A stretch of 64,000 bases of DNA from assembly GCA_021904315.1 (NCBI GenBank), contig CM038918.1, positions 8,695,349-8,759,348 on the forward strand. The letters run 5' to 3'. This DNA comes from Sphagnum magellanicum. Its lineage: Eukaryota; Streptophyta; Sphagnopsida; Sphagnales; Sphagnaceae. Below are positions 46,540 to 59,429 of this stretch, in pieces. The stretch's first letter is position 1. Every line of letters starts with the position of its first letter. Both the position numbers and the translations under genes were made by a program. Under the pieces are notes generated by a model. It ran no database searches, was not told the origin of the DNA, and worked only from the letters and a program-made list of their open reading frames with translations.

Positions 46540-46884
46540 GGCATCAATATGGTAACACTACCAAGTGGAGGTCTACAATGGCTTTTTGAACTTCAAGAGC
46601 AAAGGAGCAAAGAAAAGAAGCACAAAAAGGAAATATGTCCAAATCACAAAATGTTTGAAAAAAACATTGGACCCCACCTATTTTTTCAAATCCCATATCT
46701 TCCTCATTTTTTATCTATGTTGAACAATCTAAAAAGTTGTGGATGTGCCAAGTGGAACTCTTTGAACTCCAAAGGCAACAAAACAATGTCCAAGGAATTT
46801 AAGCTCAAAATCACAAATTGTTTTAATGAACCCATCATCAAACATTAAACCCCCTTGCTTCGAACACATGTATCTTCCTCATTT

Positions 46885-46926
<42 letters not shown>

Positions 46927-47010
46927 TCATTATGGGTGCACCAAGTGGAGGTTTATAATACCTTTTTTAATTCTGAATGCAACAAAAAATTGTCCAAAGA
47001 TTTTAAGCTT
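46540..47010. repeat. Degenerate ~190-bp tandem repeat with embedded (TA)n
   Basis: CCAAGTGGA recurs at about 46561, 46749 and 46941, each followed by words like TTTATAATACC and later by CAACAAAA(C/A)AATGTCCAA. A (TA)n run occupies 46888-46923 inside the array. The same phrase family appears near 50.1 kb and 55.1 kb. Confidence 0.7.
46888..46923. repeat. (TA)n microsatellite
   Basis: About 18 uninterrupted TA units. Confidence 0.95.
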
Positions 47011-47014
47011 TTAG

Positions 47015-49540
47015 AAACACCAAATGTTCCTATCACTAGTAGCCAGGCATATGACAAAGATCATGTGCATGATTATGCATGTTACAATTGAACCTTGGGA
47101 CTTTGGTCATTTTACGGTTTGATCAATACAATGAAAATCCCCCAAAAAGCAAGATTAAACCATTGGCAATAACACAAAATCAAGTACTTGAAACAAAAGT
47201 AAGCCACAAACAAACTACTTGGCTTTGTATGTACCCATAGTATATTTCTTTATGTTTGAAAACAATGTTTAAACATGTGCACTCTACTCATTGAATAAAA
47301 CAACAATATTGTTATGATACATGTATTTTCTTTCCATCTATAGGAAATTTGCTTTTGTCACAAAACGTATGATTCTAGCAAAGATACCAAAAATCAAATT
47401 TGAATCAATTGGATTGGAATTCACAAATAAATAAGATTATTCAATGATATTGTTCAACTTTGCAACAACATTCAACATGCTTGGATCAACCATTTTGCCT
47501 CCAATTTGGTTATAAAAGCCATCTTTCATCCAACATAAATATTGTATGTAAAGCATGTTTGAAAAAAAAGCTTATTCCTAAGGCAATCATCTATTGATGA
47601 TATAATATAAAAAATTGTTTGCAATAGTGTAATTAATTTTGTTGTTAACCATAATGGTGGGACATATTGGCATTTGAACCCAAAAGACTATTTCAAAAGC
47701 TACTTGGAAGGCAAATGGAATTTGTAAATGCGCAAATAAGTTTAGTTTACATTAAGACTAAATATGGGGTCCCATTTTCATCTATGAAATATAAATTTTT
47801 ATAATTTTTTAAAATTATGTAGATTAAAAGACTTTCATGTTCAAATAATGTTATATGCCCAAACTTTAAATTTTTTGAAAAGAAAGTATTGAGGGTTTAA
47901 GAGGAATCAATAATTGGTTTTAAACATTGTTGGACTTCATGATGTTCATTGTATGGTTGAGATCAATCAAGATTACTTGTCAAAATCAACTCTTTTATAC
48001 TTTCCTTTTCCATCTTCCCAACAAACTAACTTTTATTCCTCACTTTTTTTTTTAACTCAAATTTTACCCCAACATATTAGTTTAAAGCCCATGATGATGA
48101 TGATGATTATTATTATTATTTTACTACACATGATATCAAAAAAATTTGATTAAATAATGTAACCCAAGATTAAAGCCCATGGAATTATCATTCCATCATG
48201 GAGTAAGTATTTTAGTAGTTCATTTCTTTTAAGGTTTATTTTTTTGTACGAGAAAGAAATGAAAACTTTCCCTAGGATCTAAATGTTATACTAAACAACC
48301 CATTTATATAACATTGACAAGGCTACCACAAAATATTGGTTGATAAAGTCCAAGACTACATTTAATCTTGGGGCCAATGCCATAATTTCATTATACTAGA
48401 AATGATTCAATACTCCATTAAACGAGGGAGGGTGTTTAGATCTTAGCTTATTGATGGCACTCTAATATTGGGTCTATATATGGTAATTGTCATATTCTTA
48501 AGTCTAGCAACACCAATTAAAATACATGGTTGAATTGTTTTTGGCAAGTTTATACTTTAGGGGTTAAATAATGTCAATGGAAAATGCCCACAAAACATAT
48601 ATAAATAACTTTCCACATTGAATGCACATCATTGTTATCTCTTGTGCTATTATTTGATAACATCCCATTTTTAAATTACATTCCAACAAGGTCAAAAATC
48701 GCTTGAAAATCTAGCTACTTATTTTATATGGTTTTTCTTGGTAAATCACAAGTAAACATAAAATTCAAGTAGAAAAAGCATAATTTTTTGTTTCAAGGTC
48801 CTTTTAGAATGCAACTTAGTATTGAATTTAATTGATTATAGATAAGAATCCACAATTTTTGTTACCAAATGGTAATTTGGTAAAGTGATTAGTTGTTGGG
48901 TTATGGACAAACAAAGATTCTAAACAAACTAACATGGAAATTAAACTACAAGGGTGAAATCACAATCAAAGGAGCCAAAGGTGCCAAGGTAAAAGTCCTT
49001 TTCTGAGGATTGCACATGACACATGTCATTCTTATGTTGGTTTATAACTTAAAATTTTATATTTTGAATACCCCATTTAGCACTGCATTTTAAATATAAA
49101 TACATTTTGACTACAAATTGATTTTATATCATGTATATTATTCATTCATGCCTTCTATCACATATATATGAACAACTTTTGTTAAAGCCACACTTTCAAA
49201 ATCCATAATTTTTAAGGTCAAAAGCACTTTTGAACCAAATGTGCTCAAATGGGTTATAAAAACAATTTTCATTAGTTCAAATCCTTTTGCCTTTCTAATT
49301 ATCAATGTTAAAATAATCTCTAATTTTCAAAAGGAATGGTGCACATTTGGTAGAAAAAAAGAATGTTTGAAAAAAACAACACTACTACATAACTTGTCCG
49401 TTTTGTAGTCCTTTTGCATTGGATTTTTGTCAAAACAAACCTTGGACAATTTTGGGACAAGTTGAAAAAGGACCAATCATTTAAGACAGGTAAGTGTTAA
49501 TAAAACAAACAAATGTAAGATGACTAAACATTAGCATAGT
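47015..49540. other. AT-rich intergenic DNA, no gene seen
   Basis: Only short frames occur; a (GAT)n/(TTA)n run lies at about 48092-48120. No splice chain or domain is visible. Confidence 0.6.
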
Positions 49541-49559
49541 GTCACAATGGCATGTCTGA

Positions 49560-49786
49560 TATGACTAACTATGTGACTAAATGCAATGATGTGGCATGTC
49601 CCTTCTAAAAAATTATGTGATTAAATTGATGATGTGTCATGTGCATTTTAACAAACTATGTGATTAAATTGATGATGCGACATGTCCATTCTAACAAACT
49701 ATGTGATTGAATTAATGATGTGGTATGTCCATTTTGTCTAATTGTGTGAATGAATGTAATGACATGCATGTTCATTGTGATTAAAT
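49560..49786. repeat. 43-bp tandem repeat, five copies
   Basis: A unit like CTATGTGATTAAATTGATGA plus CATGTCCATTCTAACAA occurs about every 43 bp, with TATGTGA at roughly 49570, 49614, 49657 and 49700 and a decayed copy near 49744. Confidence 0.85.
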
Positions 49787-50099
49787 ATGATTATTTTATA
49801 TAATAATTATAGTCTATTTTTATTTTTATTTTTAAAATATTTTCAATGTATCAATTTCTTTTTGGATTATATTCATATCAAATATTATTTTAATTCAAAA
49901 AACATTCGGAAGTTAAGCTTGCAATAGGTTCAACCTAAAAAACTTGAACATTTAAAAATGTGACTTTGAGGGCTAAAGCCCTTGATTATATATTTTTCAA
50001 AATGAGATTGATGACTAAACAATATGGGATGTATTTTTTCAAGGAAAAATTTGATCACACGAAGTTTTTAGTTTATTAGACCTACCACCAAACACTTAA

Positions 50100-50930
50100 G
50101 AATAAGATTTACAACATTTTGTACATTGATCTATTGCTTCTAAACTTCCAAAATATTTTGTAATTTTCCATTTGGCACACCCAATGGTATAAAAAATGTT
50201 GAAATCGATGAAGAAATGAACAAGTTATAACCTTTGAAAGTGAAGAAGGTGATGCAAAAACTAAACATAATGGTTCACTTTGTGTTTTTGAGTTTAAATT
50301 CTTTGTATGTTGTTCCATTGCTTTTAACATCGAAACAAAATTTTTAATTCTTTTCTTGGCCCATCCAATGGTACAAAAAATGTTGAAATCAACGAAAATT
50401 TGAGCAAGTTATGCCCTTTGAAAATGAAGAGGGTGATTTGCAAAAATTGAACACAACAATTTAGTTTGTGTTTTTGAGTTTAAACTCTTTGTAAATTGCT
50501 CCATTACCTTCAACATTCAAAAAAGATTTCTAATTCTTCTCTTGGCACATCCAAAATTATGAAAATTTCTCAATTTGATGAAGAAATGAAAACAAAATGT
50601 TCATTGAAAGTGAAATGGGGTGATTCAAGCATAAATTTAAAATTCGGTTCCCTTTTTCAAGTTTTAGTTCTTTGTACATTGTTCCATTGCTTTTCATGTT
50701 TAAAAATATGTTGTAATTCTCCTCTTGAAAAATCTAAAGGTGAAAAAAATTATTAATTTGATAAATGAATGAACAAGTTTTGCTCATTGAAAATGAAAGG
50801 GGTGATTTGGAAAAATTGACCACATGTTAGTCTAACTTGTGTTTTTGACTTTAAACTTTTTCTATAGTTTTTGTTTGTTTTTACACTTCAAATTTTTTTT
50901 GTGAAGCTTAAAATAACGCATCCGAGAGCT
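50100..50930. repeat. ~183-bp tandem repeat, about four and a half copies
   Basis: The landmark pair GGCACACCCAATGGTA (variants) and GAAGAAATGAACAAGTT (variants) recurs about every 183 bp (50209, 50392, 50577 and 50759). Units also share TTTGTGTTTTTGAGTTTAAA and TGTTCCATTGCTTT. The divergence is high, so the array is old. The unit length is in the range of plant satellite DNA. Confidence 0.8.
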
Positions 50931-52690
50931 TTTTAAATTGTTGAGAATGGACAAATAATGAGAAAGTTACAACAGACAATGTTACTTTTGTGGTTTGTCA
51001 AAACAAACATGGTTAGTTATGTGGTTAAAAAAAATTGACTTTGTAGTCATGTTAGTTAAATTCACTATTGAAAAAGATATGGTTTTCTTGTAGTGCAAAA
51101 ATTGTCCACTCTTGAGGTTTAAGTGTTTTGAACGTGCAAAAACATTTTTGACTTGTGTCAAGCTTTGAGCATGTAAACTTTGAAATTAATGGAAACTATT
51201 CCAAAAACGTTTATGACAATCCAAACTATTATGTTTCCCTTGTGATCTTTCAAACATATAAAAATGCAGTTTTAAAGAATGTCCACTCATTTGGGTGGTT
51301 CCTTTGATAGTGATTTTACCCACAAGTGTTAATAATGCTCATCTAAAAACAATAAACCTTCACAAATTATCATGTTGATGATAAACAAAAAATCTCAAAC
51401 AAATTTAAAAGGGAATTCAAACACACAAATGTTATTCATGTGCATGATGTTCACTCCAAACTTGACCTAAAAGTGATATTTTAGTGACAATGATTCATCA
51501 AAGCTAATTTAAGTATGACAACTTTAGGTTCCATAAGATCATGATGAAACCCTGCCAAATTTAATTGCATATTAAACACCCATCAAAAGGGAAAAGGGAA
51601 AAACAAAAAAAAACCAACATCCAACCAAAACAGAACACCCAAAAGCATGAACACAACAACAAAAGTTGTAAAAGAAAGTAATAAGGACCCATCAAGGGGG
51701 ATCCAAAAACCAACCTAGGACTTAAAACTCACATCAATCATGTGAAACATATTTGACAAGGAGATAGGCGAAAAACCTAAAAAAACACCTATCATAAAAA
51801 AGTTATCCTTAACAACAACAACAGTTAATTTCAATGTGGTAATGACTTAAACTCTTTATAAATCACTAACACTTTTGCTTATAAAATGAGTGCAAAACCA
51901 ATAGAGGAGGGCCTCCAAAGCCCTCAGTTGACCATACCATGTTAGTACATCAATGAAAGAAATCACTAATATGTTGGTGTAGACATTCAAATATTTTTAT
52001 AACAAGAGAAAATACACACCATTGAAGTTTCAATCACAAATTAGGTTGTCCTTTGCTTAAGCCACAATTGTGCGGTCACTCCTCAAGAATTAACAACTTG
52101 CAAAACTAAATTTAATCATGTGGGATCAAAAATGATGACACTAACTAAAATGTAAAACTCATTTGATGTGAACATGATATGAACCCGTCAACATAAACAC
52201 TAGAAGGAAGTAATGGGAACACATTATTAATTCACACAAAACATGAAACCTAGCATTTCTAACAATTGAAAAAAAATCATTTTGAATAGCGTCATGGATA
52301 GCAATGCGCTCCCCTCACTTAAAGAAAACTGGAAAAAAAAACCTACCATTTACAACTATTTTTTAATTGCAAAACACATTTGTTACTAAAAATTGTTCTA
52401 CTGCATTAAACACTAATTGCAAATGTGGATGAAATCAATGGTCAACAATTACTTCACCATTTGTATACTATTATATGCCATTGGTGTATTACCATAAAAA
52501 TCGGCAACTTACATAATGACATATGGCAATTTTTATTAAAATTTTTATTAAAAATAATTGAAATTATTTTTTAAATAAATAATGGATCCTCATCGTCTAA
52601 TTTGAATGGTTTTAGATTGTGACACATGGCATATTACCAATATGCCATGTGGCATTTTTGAATTTTGGTCAAAATGAATTTTAAATCAAT
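50931..52690. other. AT-rich intergenic DNA, no gene seen
   Basis: Only short frames without domains. Confidence 0.6.
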
Positions 52691-52692
52691 AT

Positions 52693-53880
52693 TTAGGTGT
52701 AGGTAGGTGGGAATAGGTAAGTAGGTAGGTAGGTTAAAGAATTGGAAAAATATTTAAATTTTTTTTAAAGTTTAACCTTTGGGTTAAACTTTTTAAAGGG
52801 TTAAACTCCTTTGGCTCATCCCAATTGACATGTGTTTTTTCATGTGCAAGTGTAGGACAAAACCTCCTTATATAGTTCTCAAGATGAAAGTGGAGGACAA
52901 AACATATGGGATAAAAATTGAAGTTGCAACTTAGTTGTAAATTAGGTTGCAATTAAAAAGATTATCTCATATATTTTGTCCTCCTTTTTAATTTTGTAAA
53001 TTATATAACTAAGTAGATAAAGAACCAACTAACTATTTAAATAACTAAATAAAAAATTCATTTAGTTATACATTATTAATTGATAATTCATAAATAAAAA
53101 AATAAATGACTAAAATAATAACTAATCAACCAAATTATACATATGAATTTTCATTAATAGCTTTTAAATTGAAAAATAAATAACTAAAATATTAGCCAAT
53201 TAATAGATAACATCTAAATAATAACTAACTAACTTATTTATTATAAGTTATTAAATAATATTCCATAATTTCATTATAAATTATAAAATTCAGTTAAATA
53301 ATGAGATAAATAAATAAAATATTAAAGAATTAATAATTAATATCCATGAAATAAATAATTTTAAAAATTATAATTTTTCATTTTTCATTTTTTCTTAATT
53401 ACAAACAAATAAATGAATAGAAATTTAATTAATTAATAATTAAATAACCAACTTATTACTTATAATTTTAAATAATAATTTCATAAATTAAAAAATATCA
53501 AAAAACTAAATTCTATTATATGTATATGAATCAATTAACTAAAATATTAGTTATAAGACTTCATTAATGGTTCTTAAATAATCGAATAAGTAACTGACAT
53601 AACTAATAATTAAATAATTAATAAATTTTATTTATTTATTTATTTATTAGTCTTGAATAATAATAATTATTATTATTATAGTTATAAATAATTGATCAAT
53701 AGTTCTTATAGAAACAAATAAATAGCTAATATATTGAATAAATATGAAATATTAGTTATAAATTAATTAAAAATAAGTGTAACTAATTAATCAATGATTA
53801 ATTAATAAATGTAATAATTTACGTTAGGTAGGTAAACATATAAATAGATAGTTTGGTAGGTTAAGCTAAGTAGGTAAAAA
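52693..53880. repeat. Extremely AT-rich block bordered by TAGG repeats
   Basis: The left border (about 52697-52733) and the right border (about 53823-53875) carry (TAGG)n-like runs such as GTAGGTAGGTAGG and TTAGGTAGGTAAA. Between them, especially 52960-53820, the DNA is almost only A and T, with constant TAACTAA, AATAATTA and AAATAA words and long stretches with hardly any G. It looks like a tetranucleotide array that has decayed. Confidence 0.75.
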
Positions 53881-53884
53881 AACA

Positions 53885-54975
53885 TATATAGGTAATTATT
53901 TTGTCTAAATACAACGTTACAAATACACCAATGGAAACATACCTCCATATAATTTAGCAAAAGTACACATATCTTTCAAAAGTTTCTTAATACACCTATG
54001 TATACCACAAAAGTTATTTTGACACCCTAAAGGTGCAACTAAGTTTGGTTCCATTTGCAACTAATGGGACATATGGACATGATCATGGATGAAAATAATT
54101 TTAGAGTGTAGGATGAAAATCATTAATTGCAAATGTAGTTGTAATATAGTTGTAAAAATTGTCAAAGGTGCAAAATAGTTATAAAACCAATAAGAACTAG
54201 TTGTAAATGATGATTAATTGCACGTAGTTGCAAATGCATTGGTTGCATTTTGGGGGATTTCTTCTAGTGCCTTCATGGGCACACCACAAAAGGTGTATCA
54301 CATCACAAATGTAGTGGGCCAAGCCACAAGCTATCAAATGGGGGAGGCCCCAACCTAATGTGCAACATTGAAAAAAAAAAGTTTAAGGTCACATGACATG
54401 ACAAGATGATTAAACAAACAAAGAGTTAGGCACCTAAACCCAACTTACATAAGATCTAAATCAAGTGTAATGATGATGGGAAAATATGTTGGAAATGATG
54501 TTGGAAAAGGAATGTTCATGCAAATTGTCAAAATTGCACAAAAGGAAGGATGTAGGCTTGCACTATTAGAGGGAGAAAATTGCATAGGTGTCAATTGGAT
54601 AATTCCTAACTGGAATTTGTTTAATCCATTTTCGAATAAAAAATCATGGAAAGGTGCCTTTCTAAATCTACATATTTTTAAAAGAAATCAAACACCATAT
54701 CCATGAGCAAATTTTCAATAAGGCTCCACCAATTTGCATTTGATTTCTCTTGATTGAATTTGAAATCAATTCCATTGAATCTTAACCCAATTGTTGAATT
54801 GAATTAAATTCCAATTGCATAGAATGTTGATCAACATCAGGAGTGCATACTAGCACAAAGCCCAAGTAAATTATAGAAAAATACCTACATTTACTAGATT
54901 TATGCATAGTTTTCATTTGCTTTCTCTTCCAATTATTAAATAATGATGAAACATTTGTTAACCATCTACCACCTA
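53885..54975. other. Intergenic DNA, nothing identified
   Basis: AT-rich, with one 78-codon plus-strand frame (54470-54706) lacking any known domain. Confidence 0.55.
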
Positions 54976-54979
54976 AAAT

Positions 54980-55498
54980 AAAAAAATAAAGGAACACTGC
55001 AATAAACATAAGAGAGGATGAATGATAATTTGCTTCAATTTTTTTCATAAAAATATCTTTAAACCCTTTTTAGTTCCTACCCCATATTTTCTTCATTTTT
55101 AGTCCATTTTGAGAAGTTTAAACTTGATGGGCACACCAACTAAGGCTTTACAATACATATTTGTATTCTAAAAGCAAACATGTAATGATCAAAGATTGTA
55201 AGCTTGAAATCATAATCTCTTTTAATTCACCCATAACCAAAAATAAAGGAACACTACAATAAACATAGGAAAGGATGAGTGATAGTTTGCTTCAATTTTT
55301 TTCATAAAAATGTCTTTAAACCTTTTTTAATTCCTACCCCATATTTTTCTCATTTTTAGTCCATTTTGAGAGGTTTAAACCTGATGGGCACACCAACTAA
55401 GGCTTTACAATACATATTTGTATTCCAAACACAAACATGTAATGATCAAAAATTGTAAGCTTGAAATCATAATCTCTTTTAATTCACCCATAACCAAA
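54980..55498. repeat. 257-bp tandem duplication
   Basis: GGAACACT(G/A)CAATAAACATA occurs at 54991 and 55248. The two 257-bp units are alike through to CACCCATAACCAAA and differ by roughly 20 positions by eye. Each contains GGGCACACCAACTAAGGCTT, which relates them to the repeats near 46.5 and 50.1 kb. Confidence 0.9.
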
Positions 55499-55499
55499 C

Positions 55500-57190
55500 A
55501 CCTTATATCTTCCCCAACCCATTATTGAATTAAACAATTTTTATAGCATTGGAAGCACTAGGTGGAGGGTTACAAATGTTTTTAAAGCTTCAGAAGTGAT
55601 GGAACAATGTGTGAAAACTCAACCTCATTTGAATTCTTAAATGTTCACTCGCCAACCTATCTACCCTACCTTCTGCCTTCATAAGATTCCTGAAATTTAA
55701 AAATTCATTATGTTGGGGAAGGAATTCCATTTTTGCTTCCACTTGGAATTTCAGACCCAAACCTCCCACTATTACCTTCAACTAGGCCTTACAATCCAGG
55801 AAGAACCTCATAGATTTACCCTATATTTAAAACACTGCCAATTTTTTGCCTTTGTAAATTTAGGTATTTCTCTTATTCGAAGATTTTTGTGACAACCTAT
55901 GATAGTAACTTCCATGGGTTAAATATTCACTAGCTCAACAAAAGAACTTCCACTCCTTGGAAATTACCTATTAAACTAGCTTTTCAAAATATGATTTTTA
56001 TATTTTTTATTTTTTTATTTTCAATACTTTCATTTTTTTAATTTTCTTTAATTATTATTACTAATTTGAGCTATTAATTAATTTATTCCATTTTGTTTCC
56101 TTGAATCAATCTTTTTTTTTTTAATTTTCTATTTAAAACTTTTTAAATGATTTTCAAAGACAATGTATTTACAAGGCAAACCACACAAAAGAAACTCATT
56201 TATTTTTTATTTGTCAAAATAACAAAGTTACAAAGTAAAATTAAAATTAAACAAAAATTACGAAATTTTATATGTACTCAAATGCACAAATCAAATGATT
56301 CATAACAAGCAAAACTATATTAAATCAACAAATTTGGAAAGGACTTATTATGGATCAACTCCTTAAAGGATTCATAAGAAGAAGCTTGGAGATTATTTAA
56401 TGAAAAAAATGCACAAGAAAAAGGATACATAAGAAGGAAAACTATGGATAAGCTTTCTTAATGTTCAATTGTTTGGATTTCATTCACCCAAATCCCACAA
56501 ACACATGAAAATAGATCAAACCTTGAGGTGACAATTGCAATGTTTGTATTTCTAGATTCCAATCACCCAAACCCAAATCCCACCAAAACTTATAAAGCCC
56601 CAAAGGCTCCCATAAAACCTCCCAACCAAAAACACCCAACAAAGACCAAAAACACTAGAAACACCCCACACCTTGGGCATCCTTATTCAATCCAAGACAT
56701 TACCTACATTTTACAAACTTTCCACATCTCCCCCTAATCCATTATTATGCATTTGTTACAAGCAAAATATCCAAGTAAACAAATCAAAGTTTGTCAAAAC
56801 TTGTGAAACATCTAGAATGAAACAAACTAAGCCTTGTCTCCTCCCATTGGTACTCCCAAACTAGGCAAAAACTTAGGATCAACTACAAATATAATATTAA
56901 TAAGACAATTATGAAGTGACTAAACACATGCCTCGAAGTAGTATTGACATTGATTGTTTCAAGAAGGTAACGTAAAAAAATTGTATCCAAGCAATCCTTG
57001 TACTTGTGTAGCTCTTTCTCAAACGTGTTGTTGCAAAATGCATCTTCAAATTCCTTCAATTTCTTAATCCACCGATGCCATAATCTACAACCTACACCAC
57101 ACTTTTCCCTCAATCCACAAAAGCAACATCAACACCAAGAACTTGATTGGCCATCTTATGCCAATTTTTGGAAGCCATAGGAACATTAGA
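55500..57190. other. AT-rich intergenic DNA, possible decayed coding remnants
   Basis: A minus-strand frame at 56883-57113 (with KKLKEFEDAFCNNTFEKEL) looks more protein-like than its surroundings but has no recognised domain. It could be part of a transposon gag or a chance frame. Confidence 0.4.
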
Positions 57191-57269
57191 ACTCAAAGAA
57201 GGAACCCCAATAAGGATGTTAGAAGGACTTCCAAATACAACACCAACAAAAAAATCATGAACCCAAGAT

Positions 57270-57390
57270 GAACATAAATTCCCAATGCACCATCAAACAC
57301 AACACCAGCCACACCATCAAACACAACACTAACTGTTCCATTATACATAGCATCAAGTGCTCCATCAAACACCACACCAGCTTCACCAAC
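57270..57390 (-). repeat. Short coding-like repeat, VVFDG units
   Basis: The minus strand encodes GVVFDGA-type units four times over about 120 bp (TGTTTGATGGTG-like words every 24-50 bp). The frame starts without a clear gene context, so I treat it as a local repeat. Confidence 0.5.
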
Positions 57391-57669
57391 TCCAAAATCA
57401 ACATTGTTTTTTTCAACAAAAACCAACATACAAAATGAGAACATGAATGAAGAAAGCAATAAAAATTATAAAAAAAACACGAAACAAAACATTACAAAAC
57501 ATTTACCCCTTGATTAACACACCTTAGTTTTTTCATAAGCAGCCTTTTCCTCATTGAAAGCCTCCTCAAAACGTAGTAATTAACCAAATCTACTTTCACT
57601 AAAAAAAAATTTTGCATCATTCTGTCACATAAGTGTTTGTCAATTTAAATATACCTATACAAAAAAACA

Positions 57670-57775
57670 ACCCATTTAAGTTATTGTGCGCTCCAAGGTC
57701 AATGCCTACAACTATCACTGTCACCATACTGACAACACATAACATAAAAATACCCTAACTTGTACACCACATCCA
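57670..57775. repeat. Dispersed repeat copy A
   Basis: It shares CATAACATAAAAATACC, GTACACCACATCCAAA and CAACTATCACTGTCACCATA-like phrases with 58565-58672, in direct orientation about 900 bp away. Confidence 0.7.
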
Positions 57776-58564
57776 AATTCAAAGTTCTACTCACTTGCAA
57801 GACAAAGGAATCCAAGTACCAACAAAAAAAACCTCAACAAACTCCTTGCATAACAAGAACACAAAAACATAACAAAATTATGGGGTGTTTGCACACTACA
57901 ATGACTTTATATGGACATCACAATTGCAATTTTTCTTGTATTCCTTAGGTACAAGAAAATAAATAAAATAAGATCCATTGAATAATAAAAAAAGGGACGC
58001 ACTTATCTAAAGCTATCATAATCAATCTTTCAATTATGAAAAAACCAAATCAAAATTATGGATAGTAAATAAGTAATGAACTTTTGAATTTTGCCCACAT
58101 TTTTTGTCACACCTACAAAACTCATGGATATGGATTTTTTTTTTACAATGTGTTTAATTTTATGTGTTTGAAACTTTGAAACATTGGATGAATTATGTTT
58201 AAGAAACTAAAGATCCATTGAATTAATGGAACATGATTTTAATTTATTATGTTATAAACCTTTTAAAATTCCAAAAATTGTAATTATTTTAAAGTTTTTT
58301 AAGCATTTAAACATAATTATTTTTAAATAATTTCTTTTGAGATATTTTTTATATGTCTTATAGGATCATGATTTGAAATTGGAAATGAAAAAAAAATTAC
58401 TTTTAATATCATCTAAATATTTTGATCACACACCATCCCACTTATCTTGAACACCAAAAAGCTAGAATTTCATTCACACTGGAACTGGTTCTAGGCTTAC
58501 TTACCCCAAATTACTTATAGTAATTAGGATAAAAATTTGTAATTATAGTAAAACTCCTAACAAT

Positions 58565-58672
58565 TATCATGCATTCCAAGGTTGGCATTCCAAATACGTC
58601 GTTTACAACTATTGCTATCACCATACGCACAACACAAAACATAAAAATACCTTAAGTGGTACACCACATCCA
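58565..58672. repeat. Dispersed repeat copy B
   Basis: Direct-orientation partner of 57670-57775. The pair could be remnants of long terminal repeats or a solo-element duplication. Confidence 0.7.
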
Positions 58673-58978
58673 AACCGCCCCCCTGTCTAGGGCTAAGGTC
58701 CCCTAAAACCAATAACATTATAAAACTATTGCCAACAATCCACTAGGGTCCTATAGTTCCAAGGTAAAAGGATCATTAGGCTAGGTGTAAATGTGAACCC
58801 CATTGTTAGTTGCCTATATGGAATCCCTCAAATCCTCAACCAATGGTGAAACATCCTAGGGAAATTTTTTAAAACTAGTCCTATTATGTAACTGTGGGAA
58901 CCACGTCTATTGGTTACATTGAACGCAAAACCATTTGCCAACCAATACCTAGTCCAAAAGCAATGTCAAATATGCCAT

Positions 58979-59048
58979 GTGCCATCCTCTTGAACTGGTC
59001 ACAAACCAACATAGTGGCAACTTTTGTGGACTGCCCACACAACATACA
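58979..59048 (-). pseudogene. PHD-finger-like C-terminal tail of the retroelement pol (decayed)
   Basis: The minus strand reads CMLCGQSTKVATMLVCDQ followed by a position where the next Cys is now Phe, then a His two residues past an Arg-Met pair. The C-x2-C ... C-x2-(C) ... H spacing is that of the first half of a PHD finger. I recall pol proteins of plant and algal gypsy elements with such a tail. Confidence 0.5.
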
Positions 59049-59429
59049 TCATAAACCAACATATATACCAAGGATGGGTCAATTTGGCCATCCACATTGG
59101 GAAGATGACATGGCGCTCAATTATGCACATGGTCCTTCCATGTTTGACCATCTCGTCCTTCCAACAATAATACTCTGAAACGTAAGGCCTTCCAAACACA
59201 CAAAATCAAACGACTTATAGTCACATCCAATGTGATGAATGTTGTCTATTGCATATAAACATAATCCCCAAGCTCAAACCTAAACTCAAGGTCAATAACC
59301 TCTTCCATGAATCGTGGCATACCAAAGAGTATCTTGATGATGAATAGTTGTTAGATTCTCCATAGCCATAGGTATCACCCACTTGAACAAACCAACCCAT
59401 TTTTTTCATGCCCAAACCCACACTACAAG

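Noticed and set aside
57193..57459. Minus-strand frame with VVFDG repeats as a gene
   Set aside because: The frame is short, repeats itself every few codons and has no conserved context; treated as a local repeat.
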